Source: Micractinium sp. NFX-FRZ (taxonomy: Eukaryota > Chlorophyta > Trebouxiophyceae > Chlorellales > Chlorellaceae). Taken from it: a stretch of 64,000 nucleotides of DNA. The position numbers were made by a program, and so were the translations under genes. Within the stretch, counting starts at the first letter, position 1. Each line of letters begins with the position of its first letter. This document shows positions 1 through 11,400 of the stretch, piece by piece. The notes under the pieces were generated by a model, which made no database searches, was not told the DNA's origin, and saw only the letters and a list, made by a program, of their open reading frames with translations. The stretch covers positions 62,001-126,000 of the forward strand of contig JAPTJF010000122.1 of assembly GCA_029339195.1 (NCBI GenBank), in the 5' to 3' direction.

Positions 1-3000
1 CGCGGGCAGCAGCAGGGGGAGCAGCTGGGAGTCGAGGGCCGCCAGCTCAACTGACAGGCTGGCTGCCACCTTGGCGGCCTCGCCCCGCGCCTGCAGGCAG
101 GAGCACATGATGTGATCATCTTAAAAGTGACCGCTTTGCCGAGTGGCTGGCCAATTGGCCAGCACGGCAGGGCAGCACACAAAAGTGGGTGCGTAGCCAC
201 ACAACGCAGGGCGGGCAGCAGGGCAAGTTGATTTCGGTACCGACAGGAGCAATGGCTGCACAAGCCCGCCCTAGCAACGTCCACAGTAGCCCAGTACTCG
301 GAGGCCCTTTCAAACAGCCACAGGCCAGCCACAGCCATCACGCCCCACAAAGCACGCTTGGCAGGGGCAGAAGCCCAACCGTATGAGGCAGTGCCCAGCC
401 CTCCCAGGCCCTGTCAAACAGCCTGGCCACAGCCATCAAGCCCCCCAAGCCCCGTGCCCGCTCACCTTCTCCGACCGGTCCAGCACACCCTTGAGCTTCA
501 GCCGCCTGAAGAACTGGAGGGCCACTGCCGGGCTCTGCATGTCTGCCCCCACCGCAATCTCGGCGGCAGAGCTGCACACCGCGCGCGCCACGCGTGCGGC
601 CGCAGCCGCCAGGCTGGCGCTGCACTGCGCAAACGCCTCCTTGAGCTGCTCCAAGAGGATGTCCCAGTGCTGGCTGCTAAACTGCTGGCTGCAGAAGGCT
701 GTTGTGCTGTGTAGCAGCTGGGCAATGGCAGCAGACACAGCGGGGGCGGTGTGTGGCGAGCCGCCTGCCGCCCTCGCGGCCGCTGCGGCCGCCCGCAGGC
801 CCCGCACTTGGTGCTGCAGCAGCTGCAGCAGCGCAGCCTGCTCCTCTGCGGTGCAGCAGCCCACCGGTGGCATGGCTGCTCCCGCCGCCGCACGCTGCTC
901 AGCGGCCACCGCCGCCGCCGCCGCCGCAGCGGTCTGCTGGGCAGCGGCGGAGGGCGGTGCGGGGGAGCTGGGGACGCGGGGTCGCAGCCTGCCGGCCTCG
1001 GTCTCTCGTAAAGCGCTGCCAGTGCTGAACTGGATGCTGTAGGAGGGCGGCTGCACTGTGACGTCCACAGCTGCGATCTGCAGGCAAGCAGAGGGAAGCA
1101 GAGGAAAGAAAACGGGCCAGTGAATCTGCTGTCAACGCTGTCAGCGCTGCGTGCATGCAAGACGGGCTGGCAGGCATGCCCCTGCAGCACAGTCAAAGCG
1201 CTTGCAACAGCAAGACACAAGGCGCTGCCCTGTGCGTCCTACCTCGGCTTCCGCCCAGCTGCCATCCGGCTGGCAGTACCACACAGCGTCGCCCTTGGAG
1301 AAGCTGGCAGGACCGCTGGGCTCCTGATGGCTCCCAGCTGCTGCTGAGGCGGCTGCTGGCGACGGCAGCTGTGCCGCAGCCTCTGCCCCCGTTGAGCACG
1401 GGAAGCAGGCAGCGGCTGCGTGCAGCAGCTGCAGCGCCGCCCGCTGCGCGTCCCCTGCTGCTGCCACCGCCACTGGCTCGCCCGCTGTGCCCTGCTGGCA
1501 GAGGCGCTGCGACAGGTCAGCAAGGCCCGACTGCTGCAGCAGCTCGGCACTGCTTCTAAAGGCAGAGGACACAATAGGCAGCACGTCAACGAGGACTGCT
1601 GGAGCCAGCTGCTGCTGCTGCTCAACGCTGCCTGCTGCTGCTCCAGCAGCAAAGAAGTCGGCCGCTGTCGCCGTGCCCGCGCTGCCCGCGCCGATGGCTG
1701 CACGCAGCAGCGCACGCAGCACGGCTGCATGGCTGGGAGAGCCTGCTGCCGCTGCCGCCGCTGCCTGTAGCGCAGGCTGCAGCAGGGTGCCTGCAGACGG
1801 GCCGGCCAGGTACTGCAGCAAGCGTCGCTGGCCGTTGCTGGCCGCTGCCGCCGACTCAGCCTGCAGCGCTGCCAGCAGCTCGACCGCTGCCCCTGCTGTG
1901 GTTGGGCTGCTGGCTGGCAGCAGGTGACCAACACCTGCCGCCTCGCCCACTGCTGCAAGGAAGATGGCCTGAGGGGTGCTGTAGGCACCACGGCTGCTTG
2001 CTGTCGTGCTGCTGCCGCTGTTGCTGGCACTTGCTGATGCATCGGCACCACCTGCTGGCTGCTGCCCCTGCAGCAGCCCTTGCAGCAGCTGCTGCTCAAG
2101 GCTGCTGCTGCTCCCAAGGGCCGTCAGCAGTGGCCCAGCTGCACCGGCTGCCGCTGTGGAAGCTGCAATGGAGGGGCGAGCCTGCAGCGTGCCCTGCACC
2201 GCCTGCTGCGCTGCGCTGAGGAAGCCGGACTGCTGGTCTGCCGGCGCAGCACCCAGCAACGCAGAAATGCCTGCCTGCTGCTGCCACAGGCGCTGCAGGG
2301 CGACCAGCAGGGCGCCCGGCTGCAGATCCACCTCCACAGACTCCTCCTCACTCTCGTCTAGGAAGGTGCTGGGCTCTTGCTCCTCGCTGCTGCCGCCCGC
2401 TGCAGCCGCCTCCGCCTCCTCCGCCTCGCCGGCCGCCTCACGCAGCAGCAGGCTGAAGGTCGCTGCCAGGAGCTGCAGGCGCAGGCTGAGCACCTCGCTG
2501 CTGCCGCTGGCATGCAGTGCAGGGGAGAAAAGCACGCCTTGCAACACCTGCAGTACTGGCGCTGCCGGCGGGCTGCTGCTGCCCTCGGCTGCCAAGGCTG
2601 CTTCCACATGCAGCTGCTCGAGCAGCCGCGCCAATGTGGCTGTCTGTGCTGCGGGCGACAGCAGGCTACCGCCGCTGCCGCCGCCTGCCAGAAGCAAGAC
2701 CAGCAGCTGCGGTGTGTGTGGGTCTGACGCTTGCAGCCAGCTGTCGCCGCCGCCGCCCAGCGCCGCTGCTGCAGCCTTGTCCAGGTCTGCTGAGCGGGCG
2801 ACACCCGTCGCCAGGTCAGCGTGCTGCCCTGACACCAGGTGCTCAAGTAGCATCACAGCTGCGGCCGTGTGCTGCTGCTGCACCAGCTGCTGCACCATCT
2901 CTCCCAGCTTACGGGCCGGGTGGTGCACCTGTGGAAGGGGGAGCAAAAGACATGGGCGCCGTGTGCTGGTCAGACATTGGTACGGGCAGCTGCAAGGCGA

Positions 3001-3912
3001 GAAAGTCATGGGCACGAGTGGGCGTGGGCGGGGTAGGTTGGAGGGGGCAAAGACTGCTGCTGCTGATGCGCAGGTAACATTCCGAAGGGCAGCTGAGAGG
3101 GGCCGAGACTGCTGCCGCTGATTGCACACGCAAGACGTCATGGTGGGGCACCTCCAACACAAACTAAAGAGGCCTGAGAGAGGTGCAGGTGCAGGCGGCA
3201 CACTCAAGCCAGAGCCCAGGGGCAGCACCTGCGGGAGGCAGGACAGCAGCAAGTCGCAGCTGGCAGCTGCTGCCTCCGCCTGCTGCTCCTCTGTCAGGCG
3301 CCTGCAGTGCAGCAGGCATTGGGCAAAGGGCAAAGACCGGTTGGTCAGCACTAGGTTGGTTGCCCCGCCGCGGCAGCAGGGTCAGCCATGCGGTAGGGCC
3401 AGCTACGCGGGCGGCCAACCATGCTGTGCTGTGCTGCGCTGTGCAGAGCGTGCAGGCCTGGCTGGCTGTCCAACACGGGCAGGCCCCGAGTGCCGGGCCA
3501 CCAGGCAGGCAGGCAGGCAGGTGGGCAGGCACCTGAGGATGCTCTCGATTGTGAAGCTGGCGCTCTGGTGCAGGCGGAGGGAGGCAAACTCGTCGGCAGC
3601 ACCCGCTGCGCCTCCCGCCGCCGCCCCCGCCGCCGCCGCCGCCGCCGCCGCCGCGCCAGCTTGCTCTGGGGTGGGGGCAGGCGCCGTGGGGCCGCTGCCT
3701 GCCGCATCCGCTGCTGCGTGCTGCGGGAAGGACTTGAGCAGAGCTGCCAGGAGGGAGGAGGCCGAGGGCGGGGCTGCGCCGCTGCGCACCTCCGGCAGCA
3801 GCAGGGCCACCAGAGGGTGTGCCACCGCTGCCCCAAGCGCCGCGTTGGACCCAGGACCAGCCGCCTGCTCCAGAGCTGCTACCAGCGCAGCAGTTCTGTC
3901 AAACACTTCACT

Positions 3913-3943
<31 letters not shown>

Positions 3944-6900
3944 CCGTCCGCACCCTGCTGCTGGGTGGTGCCCAGTGCCGCCTGCACCGCAGCTGCCAGC
4001 TGGCTGCCCACCGCCTGCAGCAGCTGCTCCAGGCGCCGCCGGCTGTTGCTGCTGGCCGTTGGCTGGCCCAGCTTAGCAGCAACCCCTGTGAGGATCGCCT
4101 CCGCCTCCACTGCCTCAGGCTGAGAGCTAGCCGAACTGAGGGCTGCCGGCACAAGCGTGCCACCCACAACTTCCTGCAGCAGATCTGCACAAAACTGCCG
4201 CCCCGCCGCCGCTGCCTCTGCCGGCGGCGCCGCGCCTGCTGCGCCTGCTGCGCCTGCTGCGGTCTCGCCGCCCACCGCAGCCAGGTGGTCGGCCCTCAGG
4301 AGCGCATACAGCAGGCAGTCCTGGAAGGCGCCTGCCGCTTCCCTGCGGTCCTGCCTGCCTGAGGGGCCCAGGCCCGACAGGGACAGCAGGCCCTGCCAGG
4401 TGGCGTCCAGCAGAGAGACGAAGAAAGCGGGGCGGGGGCCCAGGGTTGCCTGCAGCAGGGCATCAGGAGGAGAGGCACAGGTTGGCTCACGCGATGCAGG
4501 GCTGCTTGAGGCCAGCCGTGTGAATGCATGTCGGTGCAAACAAACAGCAGCAGGGCAGGCAACCGCAGCAAGCAAGCACCCACCGCACCTCTGGCAGCAG
4601 CGACACCAGGGGCAGCAGCGCTGGGAAGGAGGTGGCTGCGGAGCCGTAGCAGGCGTGGCGCAGGAAGGACCACAACCGCGGCAGGAAGGCTTTCTGCAGA
4701 CCAGCATTGAGTTGGGGAAGAAGTCGGGGGCTGCAGCGGCGTGTTCCCATCAATATGTTGCCACCTGCTGCATCCGGCCTGCCCGCCACCTCGCCTGCAT
4801 GCGGACGCGGGCCCTGCCCTTGACTGCAGGTTTGCCCTGTTCCTTTCTCTTATCACCTCTTGCCCCGCCCGCCTGCCACCTCACCTGCATGTTGACGTGG
4901 CGCCAGCTGTCGGGGAAGGCGCGCGCATAGGCCAGCAGCATGCCCCAAAGCGCCTCATGGGTGCTGGCCTCCTTGTCGCTCAGCGCGCCCAGCACAGCAG
5001 GCGCAGCAGCTGCCACGCTGGGAGCCAGCAGCTCTGGCCGGCGCTCCGCTGCGGCCGCCACGAGCAGGTACGCCGCCCGCCGCACCGGCGCAGCCTTGCT
5101 CTGCAGCAGACACTTGCAGAAGGTCGGCTGCTGCAGCTGGGCGGCAATGCCATCCAGAACCTCTTGTTCTGCAGCGGTCGGGCCTGCTGCCGGTGCTGCT
5201 GCTGCTGCCGCTGTCTGCTCCATCTGCCCGCCGGCGGCGCCCGCTGCCTTGTCAGCGCCAGGTGTCAGTGCGAGGTCCAGCAGGGCGGTGAGGGCAGTAC
5301 AGGTGGCAGCCAGCACGCTCTCGTGCCTGTCCTGCAGCTCCTCGATGCTTTCTTTCTTGGAGTCACCCAGGGTCTGGGGCGTGCTGGCCAGGTTGTCCGA
5401 CAGCAGCTGCAGCACCTGCAGGGGCAGCAGGTGAGGAGTGATGGGGGGAGGGGGAGGGGAGGTGTGAGGGGTGTAGCATGGGGCAGCCAATGGGGGGCAG
5501 GGGATGGAAGGCAGGCGGGACTGCCTGGGGACAGCCAGCAGACTTACTGACGTGAATCCGCAACTTAGATTACCATTACTGGCATGGATCAGTGTACCTA
5601 GTGATACAGGACCATTGCTCAGCCAGAACATGAACGTATGGAGGGTGCAGCAGGCGTGCCAGGCAGGTGTGTCCAGGCGGGGAGGGGGCTCAGTTCTCTG
5701 CTAGTTAGATTTGTTGTCAGTCAGCGAGCGGGGGTCGCCCCCGCAGTGCCGCCCCGCCCGCCTCGGCGACGCGGGCAGGCGAGGCGGGCAACCACGGGGA
5801 CGGAGGCCCCCTGTCAGAGCCCTTGCGCAAAATCTGTGGCTCATCATCGCCCCCACTGTGCCACCTGAGGTGCAGAGTGCAGGATGCAGAACACGCAAGA
5901 TGCACGGTGCAGCATGCAGAGCGGAGCAGCCGTGCAGCAGAGCACGGTGCAGATTCGCAGGCCGGCGGCTTGCACGGTGGCAGTCAGCAGTCATCCAGCA
6001 GCGTAGTACAACCACAGCAGCAGCAGCAGCTGGCAGATGAACACATTCACCACCCAATGAAACCCCACGGCCCGCCCCACCTCGGCGCGGCAGAAGAGAA
6101 CTGCCTCCCGCTGCTTGGCGGCTGCCGGGAAGGCGGCAGCAAACGCGGCACGCGCCGCCGCTGCCGCCTCCCCGTGTGCATCGTGCTGGGCGAGCCACCA
6201 GGAGGGGAGGAGGGACTTGAGGAGCGGCGCGATGCCGCGGCCCACGGCGGCCGCCAGCGCGGCGCTGACGTGGCTGGCCTCAGCGCGCACAGCGCGGTTG
6301 TTGTCCATCACAAGCTTGCTGTACAGGTAGGCCCAGCTGGGCAGGGCTGCCTGCAGGTCGGCGGCGGGCTTCTCCTTGGCCAGTGCCTTGAGGGCCTGGG
6401 GGAGAGACAAGGAGGGAGGAGGGAGAGCGGGGAGGGAGGCGCTAGTTCAGGGCGGGGAGCACTGCGGCGACGACGCCCCACAGACAAGGAGGTCCTGCTC
6501 ACACAGGCTACAGCGGCATGGTGCCATCAGGTGGCGGCATGGTGCCACCAGGTGCAGGTGGCAGATGCGACACCGCCCGTCTGCACACCCCGCCGCCGGC
6601 CCTTACCTGCAGCGCCTTGAGCTTGGTGGTGGCGTCCCGCTTGTTCAGCTTCTGCAGCTGCTGCGACAGCTCGCCATCCAGGTCAGCAGGGATCATGGCG
6701 GCAGCCCGCACAGCAGACGCGTCGGCGCCACTGCTGCCGCTGCCGCTGGCGCCGCCCGCCTTGGGCACCGCCGCTGCCACCTGCCCCACATATTTGGCGC
6801 CGAAGGCAAAGCCACCGGGCGCCGTGGAGGCGCTGCCGGAGAAGCTGCAGGGGCGCAGCGGAGGAGGAGGGGCGAGTGGGCGGGCAGGCAAGAGTGAACG

Positions 6901-7051
6901 GAGGCATGCTGAGAACGAAATGCGCGGCGATCGCCACGTCCAATGGCAAGCACGCTTACCCTCCAAAGCCTCCGCCGCTTCGAGAGGCCTGCAGCGCCTC
7001 CGCCGCCTTGGCGGAGCTGAAGACCTGCTTGCTGCGGTCTCCCTTGCCCAT
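1..7051 (-). CDS. LTN1: Listerin-type E3 ubiquitin ligase, N-terminal part (3' end beyond window)
   Basis: Listerin is the ribosome-quality-control E3 that ubiquitinates nascent chains stalled on 60S subunits. The start is the ATG at 7051, opening MGKGDRSKQVFSSAKAAEAL, which fits the basic, conserved listerin N-terminus. Exons, approximate: 7051-6961, 6845-6608, 6398-6085, 5419-4887, 4720-4585, 4450-3532, 3311-3165, 2933-1240, 1083-465 and 104-1. Exon 2 holds KLNKRDATTKLKAL and exon 3 a stretch around LLPSWWLAQHDAHGEA; both match the conserved HEAT-repeat N-terminal domain of the family. The middle is an unusually Ala/Gln/Ser-rich helical repeat, probably inflated by GC-rich drift. The C-terminal RING-CH domain, needed for activity, must lie left of base 1. 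It is head-to-head with the HECT ligase at 8477. Family assignment is firm; internal exon limits are approximate. Confidence 0.85.
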
Positions 7052-8476
7052 CGCGAGCTTGAGAGCTTGACAACTTTATGACATCGAGTAATTGAATGCC
7101 GATCAAGTGCCAGCCCCCGCCAGCAGCCGCAAGGCCAGTGGTGCCCCACCCCGCCAGCCAGCGTGCCCAGCGGCGGCGGCACGAGACAAGGAGGCTGTAA
7201 CAGCATCTCTGTAAGGCATCCCCCTGTGCATCCAGCATTCATAATGCCAGGTTTCTGTAGGCTCGCTGTGGAGCTGCTTTGGTGCTACACCATGCACGCT
7301 TGCGGCAAGGCGTCCCTTATGGTATTGGGGGGGTGGGGGCGGGCAACCTGCGCCAATCTCGCTGCCAGCTCGGGCCCTGTGGTAGGACAAGGCAAGGGCG
7401 CCAAGCAATGCAAGACTGCCGCTTGGCCTGGCACCAAGACACAACCTGCTCGCACGCCGGTTCGCGGGCGGGACACCGCGGGTGTGCAAGGCGCTGGGGA
7501 TAGCACAACAGGCGGCTTTGGACCATGCGCAGAAGACGTGAGGGCCTCTTGGTATGTAATGGGCATTGAAACCTCGCTAAATGGCCAGGCAGGGACTGGG
7601 CGGGACCCAAGCGCCGGTAGCAGCGCAACAGGTAGCCGGGGCAGCGGGGTAGCAACCAGGGGTCAGCACCAGCACCAAGTATCAGTGGCAGCATGTGGCA
7701 GCCATGCATGTGCATGGATGGACGGGGAATCACAGCGGCACCAAGTGCAAAGTGCAGATGCCAGCTAAGCCAGGTTTGTGTTTCACGTGATGGCACCCAC
7801 AAGGGGTGCTCTCCCGCCAGCCACAAGACTTTTTTGCTCTTTGTCTCCTCCCTCTCCGGCGCATGACGCCATGTTCTTATCATGCAACCCTCCCTTCTTG
7901 CCCACCAAACACAACCCCTGCCAGGTCTTCTTCCTCCCCCCGTGTTCCTACTTTGCTTTACCTGCCCGATAAGCACCTGCGCAAGCCTCAACCCACTGGC
8001 ATGCTGTTGTTGCGACGGCGCAGCTTGCAACATACTCAGAAAGCTGCAAGGGCACCATGGGTCATACAGGCAGCCCAGGCACAAGCAACGATGCAGTTAC
8101 GTGTGCGTCAGAGGCAGCTGCCGTGTGTATTGGTGGGGTGCACTGCCTGTTTGCAGGCTGTGTGGTGCAGGGCACACCAGCACCCGTCCAGCACCCGCAG
8201 TGGCACTGCAGAAGGCTGGCACATGACCGCAGCTAGATCACAACCAACGCGTTGCATTGTTTGCTCTTGCTGCCGCCGCCGCCACTGCCACGTAAGCGCC
8301 GTGTGAGGAGTTGGCGAACCGTCTCCTTACCAGTAAAGCAGCACTGTACTTAGCTGCTGTAATCGCTGCCCCGCCAGGAGGCAACTGAAGAACCACACCA
8401 GTCGGAAGCTCGCCTCTTTGCCCTCGATTGATTCATCCGCCGTCACAACTTGGGAGATCCTGCAGTGGGCAAAAGC
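7052..8476. promoter_or_regulatory. Divergent intergenic region between two ubiquitin-ligase genes
   Basis: About 1.4 kb separates the start codons of LTN1 (minus) and the HECT ligase (plus). It must contain both promoters and 5' leaders. I found no convincing coding segment: the open frames here lack splice context and family similarity. A pyrimidine-rich stretch lies at about 7800-7970. No obvious TATA box could be assigned. Confidence 0.5.
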
Positions 8477-11400
8477 ATGGGCGGCGGACAGCAGGGTAGC
8501 GGGCGTGCCGACGAGGAGGAGCCCTTTCGCAAACCGCTAGCGCGCTTCGTCTGCTTTGTGCGCACTCCAGATAACAAGAGCATTGCTGTGGGTGAGCGAA
8601 TCTCTCAATCTCTGCAGGGCAAGGCGCGAACCGACCTCCGCCCCCGCTGACTACCGCCGCCTGTGCACCTGCTGCAGAGGCAGAGCCCTCGTGCACAGTG
8701 GGAGCGGTGGTGGAGCAGGCGCTGGGACGGTCTTCATGCAGGAGCCTGTGCATTGAGCAAGTGCACGTGCAATCAGGGGGCCATCATTTGCAGCCGCAGG
8801 CCACGCTGGAGCAGGCGGGCGTGGGTGCGCTGTCGACGCTTCGCGTGACGCCGAAGTGGGTGCTAGAGCTGAGCAGTGGCAGCGCGGCCTGGGCGTCATT
8901 TGTGGGGTGGTTTGGTGGGTGTACTTGAATTGATTCACAGCCTTCCGCATCCTTGCTGACATCTAATGCCTGCAACCATGCCTGCCTGCCCGCATTCCTG
9001 CTTGCCAGCACCCACATGCGTGCCGCCCTGCCCGCCCGCCTGCTGCCTGCCCTGCAGCTCGGCGGCCATTCGCTGCCAGCCCATCCCTCAGCTTGCAGAT
9101 ATCGCAGCTGAGTTCCAGAAGCTGCTTGACAAAGCAACTGAAGACATCAACGCCTTCAAGAAGCAGGCGCTGATTGCATCCGTCAGCACGGCCGTTGCGC
9201 CGCTGCATCTCGGCAAGCCGTGCCTGCCGACAGTCAGCGAGCTTGTGCGCTCTGGCCTGCTGCAGGTGGGTGCTGCGTGCCTACCTGTTTCACTACGTGG
9301 GTGCTGCGTGCCTGCCTGTTTGTGGCTGGCTCAATGCTGGAGTGGAATCAGGGCTGCTGCGTAGTTGCGTAGTTGCCTGAGCCAGCTGCTGACCAATTAC
9401 CACCCTCTCGTGGTCGCGATCTGACCCTTCCCAAGCACCACTCGCTGGTCTGCAGGCGCTGCACGAGCTGTACCTGGAGCCGCAAGTTGCACCTTTGCTG
9501 AAGGAGTGCGCACTGCATGCACTGCAGTACTGCGCAGATGGCCTGTACAAGCAGTACATGCAGGCGCTGCAGGAGCAGCCCTGCCTCCTAGAGCCAGCAT
9601 GCCTGTGCTTTGACGCGCTGCTCAGCATGCTGGTGCCTGTGGTCATGAGCTCCCGGCAGGGCGCTGAATGGGCGGCGTCCTTGATCGGGTGAGCGGCAAG
9701 CTGCCTTGCTGTTGTGAGCAGTGACGATGCGCGGTCTGCTGCCTGCTGCGCCGAGCACATGAAGGGGCTTGCAGCTGCCCGCGATATTGTGAGCTGGTTT
9801 GCAGACAAGCGTGCACACTCACACTCTTTCTTTTGCACTCCTTTGAACCTGTGTGCAGCCAGCTGGCTAGCAATTTGGCGGCCCTGCCAGGGCTGGACGA
9901 GGTTGGCCAGAGTGCAGGGAGCAAAGCGGCCCGGGAGCGGCTGCTTGGCTGCCTCGCCTCTCACGCAGCCTCCCTGCTTGGTTACGCCACTGCCAGCTTT
10001 ACTCGGGCGTTCGCAGGCAAGAGTGGCACCAGCTGCTGTGCCTTGCCAATGTGTTTGCAGCATGCATGCTGTCGGTCAGCTGTGCTGTGCAGGTCCCGCT
10101 GCGTCTGCGGTGCGTGGGTCCGCATGCTGCGCATGCTGTGGTCTGCTGCCTGCTCCTGTCCCCGCCCGCGAGAGCCCTCGTGCTTGCCATGATTGCCGTA
10201 TGCACTGCACATCCCAGCCGTGCTATTGATTTCTGCATCGTGTCTGGACTGCAGTGCTGCCACGCATGGAGCGCCTGCGGCAAGACCGCCCGGCGTGGGA
10301 GCGTGTCTGCGGTTCTGCAGAGGCCATGCTCAGCTTGATGGTTGACTTGCAGGGCGGCAGCGGAGTGCTGCTTGGCCCCACCGTCCCCGTGGATCAGGCA
10401 TGGGAGGCCAAACGGCGCAAGCTCTTCGCACCGGTGCACCAGTCCTTGCTGCGCCAGAACGGCAGTCTCACAGCAGCAATGGATCTTACCCTGGTAGCCG
10501 CGCCGCTGCCAGATAGTGGACGCTATGACGAGGAGATTCCTTGGGAGGTGCAGGGAGTCATTGACAACGCAGCGCTGTGGCTGGACAGGCTGCTCGCACT
10601 GAGGTTCACAGCATGGACGGTAGGCGCAGCCCGCATGCTGACGTGCTGTCATTTGGGCATTGCCACGGTCGCAACCGTGTCGGGTGATACCCGCTGCCAC
10701 CCTTGCTGTTGTGTTCACTAGCATTGGTGCTTTGCTGCAGGCCGTCTGCCCGTACACGTCACCTGGCGAGCTGCACAACAGGATGGAGGCAGTAGCTAGG
10801 GACATGCTGCAAGCGCACACACACGCCGCAATGCGAGTGTGTCAGCGGGTGAGCCTCGGCGTGCCCACGGCATTCCTTCTTGCACGCTGCCGCAATCGCT
10901 CCTTGCTCACCTGGGTCCCGTCACGCTCATATGACGCTCATATGACGCTCATATGACTCATGCATGTGCTCGTCCTGCAGGCCTCGCCTGGGCTTGTAGC
11001 ACGGAGCCGCACAGCATACTCTTCATTCCTTGACCACCTCCCAGCTCATGTCCGGCTCAACCACTTGAGGTGAGCAGGGGAGCGCTGGCATGGTTGGCAT
11101 GCCCCACGTTCATCAAGCCCCGGATGCATTGCTTGTTCATGCCTGCCTGTCTGCACAGTGCCTGCCTGCGCACCTGCCCGCCTGTCTGCACAGTGCCAGC
11201 CTGAGCCAGCCTGCAACCTGCGCGCCAGCCCACATGGCCGCCCCGTCCGAGCGCCTGCCTCCACGCATGCCTCGACACTGCTAGCCCCCTGCTGGCTCGC
11301 CCGCCTGCCGTGGTCAGCCTATCCTGTTGCAATGCTGCAGGGAGCATGCTGCGACGCAGTCTGTGCTTGGCATGGACGAGGAGCAGGACGCTGAGGAGCC

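Noticed and set aside
2006..3121. 371-codon plus-strand ORF
   Set aside because: Antisense to the Ala/Gln-rich LTN1 exon 2933-1240; Cys/Ser/Ala bias marks it as a shadow.
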